NCBI RefSeq assembly: GCF_002088235.1
Contig: NZ_AQQV01000001.1
Location: 1,178,001-1,242,000 of the forward strand
From: Oceanococcus atlanticus
GTDB lineage: Bacteria; Pseudomonadota; Gammaproteobacteria; Nevskiales; Oceanococcaceae
Reading direction: 5' to 3'
Length of the DNA stretch: 64,000 nucleotides
Made by a program: the position numbers and the translations under genes. Positions 29,201 to 41,201 of this stretch are shown here, one piece after another (the first letter of the stretch is position 1; each line of letters opens with the position of its first letter). The notes under the pieces are model-generated. The model was given only the letters and a program-made list of their open reading frames with translations. It was not told the DNA's origin and did not search any database.

Positions 29201-31413
29201 TCGGTGCCGGAATAGGTCGAGAAACCGGAATTGGCATTGGCCAGGAAATAAGGCGCGCGCTCATCGACCTGCAACGGGATTTCGACAAACTCGCCGCTGT
29301 CAGCATCGAAACGGAACGCGGCCAGATTCTCGACTGCCACATGGCCCTGCGCGCCGAGGCTGCCAGCCAGGGGATAAAGCATCTCGCCATTGTGCGCATC
29401 ACGCACCTGACCACGACCGACCGGGTCCAGCAGTATGCCGCTGTACAGTGCTCCGGACGGATACGGATAGGCCACGCCGAAGGCCGCGGGCACCGACCAA
29501 CCGGCCAGCTTGGAGCCGGTCAGCACCACTGGCGCGGCGTCACGCGCTGTGCCCAGCAGCTGCAGCACCACCTCGTCCAGCTCGCCGCCCAGCCCCAAAC
29601 CGGTTTCCCCGGGGCGCGCGGGATCAAAGCCTTCGGCCAGATCAGACAGGTTTTCGACCAGATTGCCTACCGCCGTCGTGGTGTGCTCCGCCACGCCCTC
29701 AGGATTGCTGTCCAGCAAGGCGGTGAGCAGCGGGCTGATGTCGGCGCTGGTGGCCGCCAGCAGGCCGAGCAAACCGCTGCCATAGTCCGGCGCAGCGCCA
29801 GACACCTGCTGCGGCGCCACCGTGACACGCACCGTGTCGGTATCGCTGGCCGCATCATCATCGCTAACGCTGAGCTCGAACAGCAGATCTGTAACCACGG
29901 ACACATCGGGCGCGGTGAAACTGGCCTGCAGTTGATCGGCATCATTCAGGACAACCTGCGGCGCGCCATTGTCGAGCTGTGCCCACAACACGCTGCTGAT
30001 CGTGCCGTCGGGGTCGCTGCTGGCGCTGCCATCCAGCACCACGCCAGCGCCGCTTTGCACCTGCTGATCCGCACCGGCATCGGCGGCCGGCGGCAAGTTG
30101 GCGGTCTGCGCCGGTGACACGGCCACCGTGGTGGTGTCACTGGTTTCGGCGTTGTCACTGTCACGTACGGTCAGCTCAAACACCAGGTCGGTGGTCTGAT
30201 CGACCTGCGGCGCCACGAAGCTGGCCTGCGCCTGATCGGCATTGCTGAGCGTGACCGCCGGGCCACTCAGCTGGGCCCAAAAAAAGCTCACGCTGCCTTC
30301 GTTGTCCGAACCGCTGCCCGTCAGATCAACGTTATCGCCACTGGACACTGACTGGGCGGCCCCGGCATCGGCCAGCGGCGGCTGGTTGGGTGCCGGCGTC
30401 GGACTGTTCGACGGAGTGGCTGTCGGTGTCGCCGTAGGGCTGGGTGTCGCGCTTGGCGACGGACTGACGCCCGGCGTGGGGCTGGCGCTGCTGGTCGGCG
30501 CCGGACTTGGCGAAGCGCTGGTCTGCGGCGTTGCCGTTGGGGTTGGGCTGCCTTCCGGCAGGATCGTGATACGCACGTCGCTACGGTCGAAAGCACCATC
30601 GTCATCGGTGACCGTTAAGCGCAGCGTCACCTGTGTCTGCATGGAAACGCTGGGCGCAATGAACGTCGGTGAAGCCTGTTGCGCATCACTGAACTGAACC
30701 GCCGGCCCGTCCAGCTGCTGCCAACGGAAACTGATCTGCCCATCGCTGTCACTGCCCAGCCCGGTGAGGCTGACGTCCCAGCCGGAAACGACGGTGGAGG
30801 GTGCCTGTGCAGCCGCCATCGGCGCCTGATTGGCCGCACCATGAAGCCGGATGTGATCAACAGTGGCGCCAAGATGGGCTCGGGTGGCCGCCATCGACAC
30901 CAGTTGCGGGCAGCGCTCGGTGCCGCTGGCCTGAAGAAATGCTTCAAGCTGCGGGTCGTTGGCGAACGCCGCAGCGGCCTGATCAAACACCAGACTGCGT
31001 TGCTGCCCGGCTTCCCTCACCGGCGCAAGCAGCTGGATGCCGTTAGCCGGCTCGCAATCCGCATCCAGCGTGAGCAACAACCTGGCAATATTGAAAACCG
31101 CATCCGGGGCGTCGGACAGACCATTCGCAGCGCGAAGATCCAACGGAGTGACATAGGCTGCAGGGATCAGTTGGCCGAGTTGAATGTCACCAATGGCGAA
31201 GCTCACTGGCTCATCGCCGAGGTAGCTGAAATGCCCCGCTGGGTCGGTCAGCCCCTGCCCACCCAAGCCGCTATAGGCCAGCCCCTGAACGGCGCTGTCG
31301 TGGAACTGCCCCACCTGGTTGGCGACTTGCCCGCCTCCGACGTCATCGCTGGAACAGCCCAGCACAAAAAAGCTGGCGCACAGCGCGGCCACACCTAACG
31401 GCGATCTGATCAT
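26233..31413 (-). CDS. Giant lipoprotein with PKD repeats, Thr/Pro linker and DUF3604 (PHP-like) domain
   Basis: This 1726-residue protein has a lipobox FVLGC (Cys20), so it is exported and lipid-anchored. Residues 20-200 are unassigned; PKD-like repeats follow (about 205-290, 345-435, 440-540), each with the 'SDSDG-x-I-S-x-x-W-x-Q' type core. Repeats one and two are separated by a Pro/Thr/Ser linker of about 55 residues. Residues 540-1320 are a large region I do not recognise. The C-terminal part is DUF3604: 'SLHEHSGFSDGE' near 1330 and 'GGAEHSDN' near 1355 give His/Asp pairs like PHP-family metallohydrolases, and 'FNHPG' and 'GAEDEHG' follow. A phosphoesterase or other hydrolase is likely. 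Start has a GGAG site. Confidence 0.85.
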   Translation of the reverse strand: MIRSPLGVAALCASFFVLGCSSDDVGGGQVANQVGQFHDSAVQGLAYSGLGGQGLTDPAGHFSYLGDEPVSFAIGDIQLGQLIPAAYVTPLDLRAANGLSDAPDAVFNIARLLLTLDADCEPANGIQLLAPVREAGQQRSLVFDQAAAAFANDPQLEAFLQASGTERCPQLVSMAATRAHLGATVDHIRLHGAANQAPMAAAQAPSTVVSGWDVSLTGLGSDSDGQISFRWQQLDGPAVQFSDAQQASPTFIAPSVSMQTQVTLRLTVTDDDGAFDRSDVRITILPEGSPTPTATPQTSASPSPAPTSSASPTPGVSPSPSATPSPTATPTATPSNSPTPAPNQPPLADAGAAQSVSSGDNVDLTGSGSDNEGSVSFFWAQLSGPAVTLSNADQAQASFVAPQVDQTTDLVFELTVRDSDNAETSDTTTVAVSPAQTANLPPAADAGADQQVQSGAGVVLDGSASSDPDGTISSVLWAQLDNGAPQVVLNDADQLQASFTAPDVSVVTDLLFELSVSDDDAASDTDTVRVTVAPQQVSGAAPDYGSGLLGLLAATSADISPLLTALLDSNPEGVAEHTTTAVGNLVENLSDLAEGFDPARPGETGLGLGGELDEVVLQLLGTARDAAPVVLTGSKLAGWSVPAAFGVAYPYPSGALYSGILLDPVGRGQVRDAHNGEMLYPLAGSLGAQGHVAVENLAAFRFDADSGEFVEIPLQVDERAPYFLANANSGFSTYSGTDPENTYVWDNGDDSHTHGVESWMMVDGSCTRQYPAGQGAKPDPVQGLDDDDEIVFMARDAGDLYSGVDFPDDWHAVQLINVLDPLAPQSVRAVYLVVRPGGSSYSAASGYINYQRADDADQWIDRNLFAGDDPEKLGTSNTSYGANLSGTVCVAELEQYHGDAAQCSFDSGENMYVCPSSDRFPRDGLSVTTDTYRFQASGRWMVRDLRVRAPDSEGAEQWAQRPDLIDRWKGRAFQQSPDSVISLVGFEDEQVNWEANSALIGERCGPVRCIREVWGADSGTNVTKTETFYRDAISYHYRVRVHPIPPDGLYTSWDYNREAMLPSAEEAAAGVAAGRYYTMLRPQGVPIDGRNDDLGNVDGYAPIPLLECVGNDGSVPPASNGRCPFFVDVTDPSFNVPLAFNNWEQVSGKGDAGSLIYSFELVGLTSLANPLVVPYYRDDACLDDGTGDDPVARPYPGESYEWSNGLVRQSYDQQAGYPLDYSGATLQDCEQRQGAYGSHGIHYFVTHDSDNAFTPLTSTEIDARQWQYIVPTQTPHNIGEPYANNVRVPLLAVAVPLSAPPLPDLPLMGEPSQAACHVATPPALMHLLGSLHEHSGFSDGEIATTPADYYAAGKAQGLDFMGGAEHSDNMLLPITLDTGCASAEVLDCLQLSPDGLMKWQATQRMADEASDDQFSAFRGYEWTSDRFGHISVYFSEHNINAKTSSGYLASMEDFWLWLGMPANLGGGNDAVAVFNHPGREDAFHSLCDNFGPLDSACEVVIDGDPAYAWNNLAFRPDAAAHMVGIEMFGKSSDYYEADHDAPDGGWFAHALDQGWHLGPVGAEDEHGVMWAQPHRAKTVLLAPDRSRAALKSAMQARRFYALAHGYNTVRIAFDALSSNNVRWPMGSRVAADNLSFEVEVSGLVTPRIQVIGPGGVVLHEHDGANFSFNVTPDSDEQWRYVRILDLGDADGDGQSPEVAAVSAPIRFRNGPAYPLCAADTQPPAEP

Positions 31414-31517
31414 TTTGGTCTCCTACACCCCCGGCTCCGGATATCGTTGTGAATTTGACGGAGCGGCTGTGCAGGATTTTAGTCATAGAGGACTGGATCC
31501 ACAGTCGTAATTTCTGG

Positions 31518-32009
31518 CTAGGACTCCACGTAAGCCAGTGGCAGCTCGGTGTTATCAATCACCCGCCGCAACACGAAACTGGAATGCACCCCGCTGACCC
31601 CGGGAATACGGGTCAACCGGTTAAGCAGAAACTCCTGATAGGTGTCCATGTCCGGCACCACCACCTTGAGCTGGTAGTCGGCCTCCTGACCGGTGATCAG
31701 ATAGCACTCCTGCACCTCCGGATAAGCCGCCACCTGCTCCTCGAAACTGGCGAATCGTTCCGGGGTGTGCCGATCCATGCCGATCAGCACGATCACGGTC
31801 AGCGACAAACCCAGCTTTCTGTGATCAAGCAGGGTCACGCGACGCCGGATCACACCGGCATCCTCCAGGGCCCGCACCCGGCGCGAGCACGGCGAGGCGG
31901 ACAGCCCGACACGCTCGGCCAACTGCTGGTTGGTCAGCCCCCCGTCGCGTTGCAACTCATCGAGTATGCGCTGATCCAGACGATCAAGACTGACTTGCTT
32001 TGCGGCCAT
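31518..32009 (-). CDS. Lrp/AsnC-family regulator
   Basis: This 163-residue protein has the N-terminal AsnC helix-turn-helix ('GGLTNQQLAERVGLSASPCSRRVRALE' region, about residues 24-52) and a C-terminal RAM ligand-binding domain ('ECYLITGQEADYQLKVVV'). It would bind an amino acid, often leucine, and bind DNA as a dimer of dimers. It is divergent from leuA, with 172 bp between the starts, so control of leucine synthesis is plausible but unproven. Nothing else of note lies in the 104-bp gap to the DUF3604 gene. Confidence 0.92.
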   Translation of the reverse strand: MAAKQVSLDRLDQRILDELQRDGGLTNQQLAERVGLSASPCSRRVRALEDAGVIRRRVTLLDHRKLGLSLTVIVLIGMDRHTPERFASFEEQVAAYPEVQECYLITGQEADYQLKVVVPDMDTYQEFLLNRLTRIPGVSGVHSSFVLRRVIDNTELPLAYVES

Positions 32010-32181
32010 AAAGACGATTTATACCAATGTTCGGTTTATTTTTAGCGATTCATGCCAATTTGACATGAACAAAGGCCTAAAAAGCAAACCTATTGCGTCG
32101 CTTCGGGCGTACAATTTGTCCCATCGGCAGACCACCTGACCGGACCAAAACCCACACCGCAGTCGCGCGAAGAGAACACTT

Positions 32182-33855
32182 ATGGCTTTTGATCACAGCA
32201 AATACCGTCCGTTCGCCCCTATCCGCAAGACCGACCGGCGCTGGCCGGATCGCGTCATCGAGAGCGCGCCGACCTGGTGCGCGGTGGACCTTCGCGACGG
32301 CAACCAGGCGCTGATCAAACCCATGAACGTGCAGCAGAAACAGCGCCTGTTCGATCTGCTGGTCAAGATCGGCGTCAAGGAAATCGAAATCGGCTTTCCG
32401 GCCGCCAGCCAGCCAGATTTCGATTTCTGCCGCAAGCTGATCGAGGAAGAGCGGGTTCCGGAGGATGTCACCATCCAGGTCCTGACCCAGGCCCGCCCGG
32501 AGCTGATCGCGCGCAGTTTTGAAGCCCTGAAAGGCGCGCGCCGCGCCATCGTGCATGTGTACAACTCCACCTCCACGGTGCAGCGCGAGCAGGTCTTCGG
32601 CATGGACCGTGAAGGCATCAAGGGCATCGCTGTGCGCGGGGCCGAGATCGTCAAACAGCATGCCGAGCAAAATCCGCAAACCGACTGGACCTTCCAGTAT
32701 TCGCCGGAAAGTTTCACCGGCACCGAACTGGATTACGCCGTTGAGGTCATCGACGCGGTGACCGGCGTGTGGCGCCCGGATCAAGGCCAGCGGGTCATCA
32801 TCAACCTGCCGGCCACGGTCGAAATGGCCCCCCCCAATGTGTATGCCGATCAGATCGAGACCATCTGCGACAGCATCCGCTGGCGCGAGCACGTCGAGAT
32901 CAGCCTGCACACCCACAATGACCGCGGTTGCGGCGTGGCTGCAGCCGAACTGGGCGTGATGGCCGGCGCCGACCGGGTCGAAGGCACCCTGCTGGGCAAC
33001 GGCGAGCGCACCGGCAACATGGATCTGGTGACCGCCGCGATGAACCTGTACTCGCAGGGCGTCGACCCTCGGCTGGATTTGTCCGGCATGCGCGAGATCA
33101 TCGAAACGGTTGAAGCCTGCACCGAAATCAGCACCCACCCGCGCCACGCATACGCGGGCGAGCTGGTCTTCACCGCCTTCTCCGGCAGCCATCAGGACGC
33201 CATTCGCAAATGTCTGACGCAACGCAAGGACGGCGATGTGTGGAATGTGGCCTATCTGCCCATCGATCCGGCGGATCTGGGACGCCGCTACGAAGAAGTG
33301 GTGCGCATCAACAGTCAGTCCGGTAAGGGCGGCGTGGCCCATGTGCTGGAGCGTGATTACCGCATCAGCCTGCCGCGCTGGTTGCAGATCGAGTTTGCCC
33401 AAGTGGTTCAGCGCGAAGCCGAAAACACCGGTGGCGAGATCGATTCACGCAGCATCCATCAGCTGTTCGAGCGCGACTATCTGAACATCGCGGCGGGCTG
33501 GGAGCTGCACGGCTACGACCTGCACCGCGGCGATGATGGTGTCGAAGCCGCCCTGAGCTTTGGCGAGATCAGCCTGCGCGGGCACGGGCACGGCGTGGTC
33601 GAAGCCGTGGTCGCCGCGCTGCAGCAGCACTGCGCGGCCGAAATCGCGGTCGAAGCCTACGACGAGTTTGCCCTGGGTGAAGGCACCGCAGCCAACGCAC
33701 TGGCCTGCATCCGCGTGCTGATCAACGGCGCGCCATTCAGCGCCGCCGCGCTGGCCGAAGACACCACATCGGCAACCCTGCAGGCTTTGCTCAGCGCGGT
33801 TGCACGCGCTGGCGTGACCAGCCACAACGCTGCACCCGCCGCCGCCACGGCTTAA
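32182..33855 (+). CDS. leuA: 2-isopropylmalate synthase, LeuA type 2
   Basis: This 557-residue enzyme condenses acetyl-CoA and 2-ketoisovalerate, the first committed step to leucine. The length and the start '[16 protein letters not shown]' match the longer LeuA2 form. Catalytic motifs '[10 protein letters not shown]', '[12 protein letters not shown]' and '[12 protein letters not shown]' are all present, as is a C-terminal regulatory LeuA dimer domain for leucine feedback. No leader peptide rich in leucine was seen in the 172-bp upstream region, so attenuation is not supported; regulation by the divergent Lrp is the likelier option. Confidence 0.97.
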   Translation: MAFDHSKYRPFAPIRKTDRRWPDRVIESAPTWCAVDLRDGNQALIKPMNVQQKQRLFDLLVKIGVKEIEIGFPAASQPDFDFCRKLIEEERVPEDVTIQVLTQARPELIARSFEALKGARRAIVHVYNSTSTVQREQVFGMDREGIKGIAVRGAEIVKQHAEQNPQTDWTFQYSPESFTGTELDYAVEVIDAVTGVWRPDQGQRVIINLPATVEMAPPNVYADQIETICDSIRWREHVEISLHTHNDRGCGVAAAELGVMAGADRVEGTLLGNGERTGNMDLVTAAMNLYSQGVDPRLDLSGMREIIETVEACTEISTHPRHAYAGELVFTAFSGSHQDAIRKCLTQRKDGDVWNVAYLPIDPADLGRRYEEVVRINSQSGKGGVAHVLERDYRISLPRWLQIEFAQVVQREAENTGGEIDSRSIHQLFERDYLNIAAGWELHGYDLHRGDDGVEAALSFGEISLRGHGHGVVEAVVAALQQHCAAEIAVEAYDEFALGEGTAANALACIRVLINGAPFSAAALAEDTTSATLQALLSAVARAGVTSHNAAPAAATA

Positions 33856-33862
33856 GCCCGCA

Positions 33863-33892
33863 GCGTGGCCTGCACAACTGCGCAGGCCACGC
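33863..33892. terminator. Hairpin terminator after leuA
   Basis: Eleven-base perfect arms (33863-33873 and 33882-33892) flank an 8-base loop, starting 8 bp after the leuA stop. There is no strong T-run, so it may need Rho or act as a transcript stabiliser. The rest of the gap up to 34090 shows no recognisable gene. Confidence 0.7.
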
Positions 33893-34090
33893 GCATCGCT
33901 CGGGCTCACTCTGCGCCCAGAGCGAAATTGCTGCACAGCAACATAACGCGTAGAATCAGCATCCGCGCGCTTGTCCGATCCGCCTCGTTCAGCGGTTCTA
34001 ATCCCCACGACACAGCGCACCTGACCCCCGATGTTCTGCCGAGTGCGGCGCTCGCCTGCCCGCTCCCGGCTGCCTGCTGTGCAAATCAAC

Positions 34091-35569
34091 ATGATGCAAA
34101 CCCTCCGCCAGGACTGGCTTTCCAATATCCGCAACGATGTGCTGGCCGGCCTGGTCGTGGCGCTGGCCCTGATCCCGGAAGCCATTGCCTTCTCGATCAT
34201 CGCCGGGGTCGACCCCAAGGTCGGCCTCTACGCCTCGTTCTGCATTGCCGTGGTCATCGCCTTCACCGGCGGCCGCCCGGGCATGATCTCGGCCGCTACC
34301 GGGGCCATGGCACTGGTCATGGTTGGCCTGGTCAAGGAACACGGGCTGCAATACCTGCTCGCCGCCACCCTGCTCACCGGGGTACTGCAGATCATCGCCG
34401 GCTGGGCCAGGCTGGGTGTGCTCATGCGCTTTGTCTCGCGCTCGGTGGTGACCGGCTTCGTCAACGCCCTGGCCATACTGATCTTCGCCGCACAGCTGCC
34501 GGAACTGATCAACGTGACTTGGCATGTCTACGCCATGACCGCAGCCGGGCTGGCCATCATCTACACCCTGCCGCGTTTTACCCGGGCGGTGCCTTCACCG
34601 TTGGTGACCATCATCGTGCTGACGGCGGTGTCGATGGCCGCCGGCCTGGACATCCGCACGGTCGGCGACATGGGCGAGTTGCCCGACAGCCTGCCGGTGT
34701 TCCTGCTGCCCCAGGTGCCGTTCAATTTCGAAACCCTGATGATCATCCTGCCCTACTCCATCACCCTGATGGTGGTCGGGCTATTGGAGTCGCTGATGAC
34801 CGCGACCATCGTCGATGACCTGACCGACACCAAAAGCAACAAGAACCGCGAGTGCGTGGGTCAGGGCGTGGCCAACATCGCCAGCGGCCTGATCGGCGGC
34901 ATGGCCGGCTGCGCGATGATCGGCCAGTCCGTGATCAACGTGAAATCAGGTGGCCGCGGCCGCCTGTCGACCCTGTGCGCCGGGGTGTTCCTGCTCATCA
35001 TGGTGGTGTTCCTGGGCGAATGGGTCAGCCAGATTCCGATGGCCGCGCTGGTTGCGGTGATGATCATGGTCTCGATCGGCACCTTCAACTGGCAGTCCAT
35101 ACGTAATCTGCGCGAGCACCCGCCCAGTTCCAGCGTGGTGATGATCGCCACCGTGGTGGTCACCGTGGCCACCCACGATCTGGCCAAGGGCGTGCTCAGC
35201 GGGGTGCTGCTGTCCGGCTTCTTCTTCGCCCATAAGGTCGCCCGTATCCTCAGCGTGCGCTCACAGATTGCCGACGAGGGGCGCAGCCGTCGCTATCAGG
35301 TTTTCGGCCAGGTGTTCTTTGCCAGCGCCGATCGCTTCATCAATGCCTTCGATTACGATGAGGTGATCGACAAGGTTCACATCGATGTCAGCCGTGCGCA
35401 CTTCTGGGACATCACCGCGGTCAGTGCGCTCGACAAGGTGGTGATGAAGTTTCGCCGCGAAGGGACAGAAGTCGACGTCAGCGGCCTCAACGAGGCCAGT
35501 GTGACCCTGGTCGACAAATTTGCTGTCCATGACAAGGACGATGCCGAAGACCTGCTGCTGGGGCACTGA
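34091..35569 (+). CDS. SulP/SLC26-family anion transporter with STAS domain
   Basis: This 492-residue transporter has about 12-14 hydrophobic segments beginning '[23 protein letters not shown]' in its first 45 residues, which is the SulP signature region, and a C-terminal STAS domain ('[21 protein letters not shown]' region). Substrates in this family include sulfate, bicarbonate and dicarboxylates; the adjacent universal stress protein does not settle which. I prefer the ATG at 34091 or 34094. An upstream ATG at 34031 would add 20 Arg-rich residues. No good ribosome site precedes either. Confidence 0.9.
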   Translation: MMQTLRQDWLSNIRNDVLAGLVVALALIPEAIAFSIIAGVDPKVGLYASFCIAVVIAFTGGRPGMISAATGAMALVMVGLVKEHGLQYLLAATLLTGVLQIIAGWARLGVLMRFVSRSVVTGFVNALAILIFAAQLPELINVTWHVYAMTAAGLAIIYTLPRFTRAVPSPLVTIIVLTAVSMAAGLDIRTVGDMGELPDSLPVFLLPQVPFNFETLMIILPYSITLMVVGLLESLMTATIVDDLTDTKSNKNRECVGQGVANIASGLIGGMAGCAMIGQSVINVKSGGRGRLSTLCAGVFLLIMVVFLGEWVSQIPMAALVAVMIMVSIGTFNWQSIRNLREHPPSSSVVMIATVVVTVATHDLAKGVLSGVLLSGFFFAHKVARILSVRSQIADEGRSRRYQVFGQVFFASADRFINAFDYDEVIDKVHIDVSRAHFWDITAVSALDKVVMKFRREGTEVDVSGLNEASVTLVDKFAVHDKDDAEDLLLGH

Positions 35570-35572
35570 TCG

Positions 35573-36439
35573 ATGATGAACACGCACGACAAAGTCATGG
35601 CCTGCGTCGACCAGTCGCATTTCGCCGACCACGTGGCCGACTACGCCGCATGGGCCGCGCAGCGCCTGGATGCGGCGCTGGAGTTGCTGCACATCATCGA
35701 GCGCCACGCCGAGATCGCCACCCAGGCCGATCACTCCGGCGCCATCGGCATCGACGCCCAGGAAATGCTGCTGGACGAGCTGTCGCACCAGGACGAGACA
35801 CGCAGCAAAGCGGCCCGCGAGCGCGGCCGAGTGTTTCTCAATCGCCTGCGCGAACGCGCGCTGGCGGCCGGTGTGGACAATGTCGACATGCGTCAGCGCC
35901 AGGGCTCATTGCACGACACCCTGCGCGAACAGCAGGCCGATGTGAGCTTGTTCGTGCTCGGCCGACGCGGTGCCTCCGCCGAACACACCCAGCGCGACCT
36001 TGGTCGCAACGTGGAAAGCGTGGTGCGCAACCTCAACCAGCCGATCCTCACCGTGACCGAGGATTTTCGCCCGCCACGCTCGGCCCTGATCGCCTTCGAT
36101 GGCGGGCGCATGAGCCGCCGCGGGGTGCAGCTGGTTGCCCGCAGCACGCTGTTCAAAGGCATGACCGTGCATCTGCTGATGTCCGGCAAACCCCGCAATG
36201 AAGGACAGAAGCTGCTCGATGCCGCCCACGCCACGCTGCGTGAGGCCGGCTTTGACGGCAGCGCAGAGATGATTGCCGGCGATCCCGAAACCGTGATCGC
36301 GCGCCAGGTTCAGCATCACGCCATCGACATGCTGGTGATGGGCGCCTACAGCCACTCACCCATTCGCAGCCTGCTGGTCGGCAGCCGCACCACCGACCTG
36401 CTACGTGCGGCCAAGATTCCCGCGCTGCTGTTGCGCTGA
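35573..36439 (+). CDS. Universal stress protein, two-domain
   Basis: This 288-residue cytoplasmic protein contains two Usp-type domains (about residues 1-150 and 155-288). The second ends in '[20 protein letters not shown]', the usual nucleotide-binding loop and C-terminal strand. It starts 3 bp after the SulP stop, so the genes form an operon. SulP-Usp pairs are common in proteobacteria and suggest that the stress protein modulates the transporter. The stop lies 2 bp from that of the convergent metH gene. Confidence 0.92.
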   Translation: MMNTHDKVMACVDQSHFADHVADYAAWAAQRLDAALELLHIIERHAEIATQADHSGAIGIDAQEMLLDELSHQDETRSKAARERGRVFLNRLRERALAAGVDNVDMRQRQGSLHDTLREQQADVSLFVLGRRGASAEHTQRDLGRNVESVVRNLNQPILTVTEDFRPPRSALIAFDGGRMSRRGVQLVARSTLFKGMTVHLLMSGKPRNEGQKLLDAAHATLREAGFDGSAEMIAGDPETVIARQVQHHAIDMLVMGAYSHSPIRSLLVGSRTTDLLRAAKIPALLLR

Positions 36440-36441
36440 GC

Positions 36442-39084
<2,643 letters not shown>

Positions 39085-39087
39085 GGT

Positions 39088-40137
39088 TTATGCCGATGCT
39101 AGGTTGAACGGTTCGAGGCCGGACAAGCGCATCACGCCATCCGCTTGACGTGGCGCACGCGGCGCCAGGCCTTCCACCACCCGGGCAATCTCTGCGATGT
39201 GCTCGGGCGTGGTCCCGCAACACCCACCCACAACATTGAGCAAGCCGGATTCGGCCCATTCACGAATGTGTACCGCCATGTCTTCCGGACCCAGATCATA
39301 TTCGCCAAATTCGTTGGGCAAGCCGGCATTGGGGTGAGCGCTGACGGCACACTCGGCGATGCGGGACAACTCCGCCACGTACTGTCTCAGCAAGTCCGGG
39401 CCGAGCGCGCAGTTCAGCCCGAAAGTCAGCGGCCGGCTGTGGCGCAAGGAGTTGTAGAACGCCTCTGTCGTCTGACCGGACAAAGTCCGGCCCGAGGCAT
39501 CCGTAATCGTGCCGGAAATCATCACCGGCAGCGCCTCACGCCCCTCGAAGAATTGATCAATCGCAAACAACGCAGCCTTGGCGTTGAGGGTGTCAAAAAT
39601 GGTTTCGACCAGAATCAGGTCAGAGCCACCGTCTTCCAACCCACGCAGGGCTTCCAGATACGATTCGACCAACTCATCGAAAGTAACATTGCGAAAACTG
39701 GGGTCATTGACGTCGGGCGAAATCGACGCGGTCCGGTTGGTTGGGCCCAGAACACCTGCCACCCAGCGCGGCTTGTCTGCTGTGGCCACCTCTTCGCAGG
39801 CGGCACGGGCCAGCTCCGCCGACACCTTGTTGAGTTCGTAGACCAGCGACTCCATTCCGTAGTCTGCTTGCGCAATGGAGGTCGAATTGAAGGTGTTGGT
39901 TTCCACGATATCGGCACCCGCTTGCAAATAGCGCACATGGATATCGCGAATAATCTCGGGCTGGGACAGGGACAGCAGGTCATTATTGCCCTTCACATCC
40001 TGGCCCCAATCGGCAAAGCGTTCGCCGCGATAAGCGGCCTCGTCCAGCTTGTGGGCCTGAATCTGGGTCCCCATGCCACCGTCGAGCACGAGGATGCGCT
40101 GCCCCAGCGCGCGAGTGATCTCAGCCGTTGAACTCAT
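39088..40137 (-). CDS. Methionine synthase, homocysteine-binding polypeptide
   Basis: This 349-residue protein is the N-terminal barrel of MetH. It has the zinc-ligating Cys in 'GLNCALGPD' and the Cys pair in '[13 protein letters not shown]', so Hcy binding and activation are supported. It ends 'LSGLEPFN', exactly where the E. coli enzyme enters the linker to the folate domain. The reading frame has proper start and stop codons and the next gene starts 3 bp later with its own ATG, so this is a real two-gene form rather than a broken gene. Divergent rubredoxin starts 98 bp away. Confidence 0.95.
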   Translation of the reverse strand: MSSTAEITRALGQRILVLDGGMGTQIQAHKLDEAAYRGERFADWGQDVKGNNDLLSLSQPEIIRDIHVRYLQAGADIVETNTFNSTSIAQADYGMESLVYELNKVSAELARAACEEVATADKPRWVAGVLGPTNRTASISPDVNDPSFRNVTFDELVESYLEALRGLEDGGSDLILVETIFDTLNAKAALFAIDQFFEGREALPVMISGTITDASGRTLSGQTTEAFYNSLRHSRPLTFGLNCALGPDLLRQYVAELSRIAECAVSAHPNAGLPNEFGEYDLGPEDMAVHIREWAESGLLNVVGGCCGTTPEHIAEIARVVEGLAPRAPRQADGVMRLSGLEPFNLASA

Positions 40138-40235
40138 CGTATATCTATTTATCCGGATAGAGGGATATATTAGCCCAGCAAGGCCTCAGACGCTATTATC
40201 CTGCCGCTTTCACCCAAAACACACGATGAGATTTC

Positions 40236-40409
40236 ATGGCTAACAAGATTTGGCGCTGTCTGGTCTGCGACTTTGAATACAACGAAGCCGAGGGCATGCC
40301 CGACGAAGGCATTGAACCCGGAACAGCCTGGGAAGACGTTCCCGACGATTGGACCTGCCCTGATTGCGGCGCGCCGAAATCCGATTTTGAAATGGTCGAA
40401 GTCGGCTAG
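40236..40409 (+). CDS. Rubredoxin
   Basis: This 57-residue iron protein has two Cys-x2-Cys pairs, 'CLVC' near residue 8 and 'CPDCG' near residue 42, the rubredoxin fingerprint, plus the '[18 protein letters not shown]' stretch. The end 'SDFEMVEV' fits the rubredoxin class that passes electrons to alkane hydroxylase AlkB. No alkB or rubredoxin reductase gene is in the window, so the partner is elsewhere. It may instead serve other redox partners. The gene is too short for most ORF calls but is convincing. Confidence 0.92.
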   Translation: MANKIWRCLVCDFEYNEAEGMPDEGIEPGTAWEDVPDDWTCPDCGAPKSDFEMVEVG

Positions 40410-40421
40410 ACAGGACCACAC

Positions 40422-40476
40422 TTGTCGGGCCGGTCAGTGCCGTGGTTATACTCCAAGGCACTGACCGATCGGACAA
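40422..40476. promoter_or_regulatory. Paired palindromic operator upstream of the TetR gene
   Basis: Two 20-bp arms (40422-40441 and 40457-40476) match in inverted orientation at 17 of 20 positions, with an exact 11-bp inner core and a 15-bp spacer. Each arm also contains its own near-palindrome around TGACCG/CGGTCA. The spacer holds TTATACT, a -10-like box. This is a typical autorepressor site for a TetR protein. Confidence 0.7.
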
Positions 40477-40483
40477 TTCCCAC

Positions 40484-41122
40484 ATGGCGCGCAAGCCCGC
40501 CAACGAACAAGGCGACACACTCGAACGCATCCGCGAGCAAGCTTTTCTGATGTTTGGGCGCTACGGGTTTGACGGCGTGTCCATGCTCAAGGTGGCTGAA
40601 GCCTCCGGCATCACCAAAGCCGCGCTGTACTGGCACTTCGACAGTAAAGAAGCCTTGTATCTGGATTGCCAGCGCATGCTGCACCAGATCTTCAACCAGC
40701 ATGTGATCGGCAGCATGCAGCGCGCGACCGACACCGGCGACCAGCTGTGTCAGATGTTTTACGGCGTGGTGAACTTGCTGCGTGATACACGCATTCGCAA
40801 CGGCGTTGCGGGCTACTGGCTGGGCTCAGGCAGCCTCAATACCAACGCTGCGATTCAGGCCCACCGACGCTTTGATCAGGCCTCGATTCAGGCCATCGAG
40901 CACATCATGCAGCGCGCCCTGGACGAAGGCGTTATGAGTTCTGACATCCCGGCCCACGACATGGCGCGCACCGCTGTCGCCGTATGGGAAGGCATAGTGC
41001 TGCCCCTGCGGGTGGAGCCGTTCGAAGTGGTTGAGCGGCTGATGCTGACCTTGGGCAAGACCTATTTCCGGGCGCATGGCGCACACCATCTGGCCGATCG
41101 GCTGTGCCCTCAAACCGACTGA
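40484..41122 (+). CDS. TetR-family transcriptional regulator
   Basis: This 212-residue regulator has the TetR helix-turn-helix near residues 20-60 ('GFDGVSMLKVAEASGITKAALYWHFDSKEAL' in two parts) and an all-helical ligand domain that is not obviously of a named subgroup. The start ATG lies 8 bp after the operator arm described at 40422-40476, so it almost certainly represses itself. The ligand is unknown. Its likely targets include its own gene; the DUF1302 operon is a hypothetical second target based on a shared half-site. Confidence 0.9.
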   Translation: MARKPANEQGDTLERIREQAFLMFGRYGFDGVSMLKVAEASGITKAALYWHFDSKEALYLDCQRMLHQIFNQHVIGSMQRATDTGDQLCQMFYGVVNLLRDTRIRNGVAGYWLGSGSLNTNAAIQAHRRFDQASIQAIEHIMQRALDEGVMSSDIPAHDMARTAVAVWEGIVLPLRVEPFEVVERLMLTLGKTYFRAHGAHHLADRLCPQTD

Positions 41123-41201
41123 CAAATCGCGTCACCCCATTGACGTTTTGTTGACGCTCCAGCGGATTTAATCAAGGCTCAAATGTTCAGCGAGCCTCGT
41201 T

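Noticed and set aside
32010-32181. Leucine attenuator before leuA
   Set aside because: I found no short Leu-rich peptide frame and no terminator/antiterminator pair in the gap.
40138-40235. Cobalamin, SAM or SAH riboswitch before the metH operon
   Set aside because: The 98-bp gap is shared with the divergent rubredoxin gene and is too short for a cobalamin riboswitch; no SAM/SAH riboswitch core was recognised.
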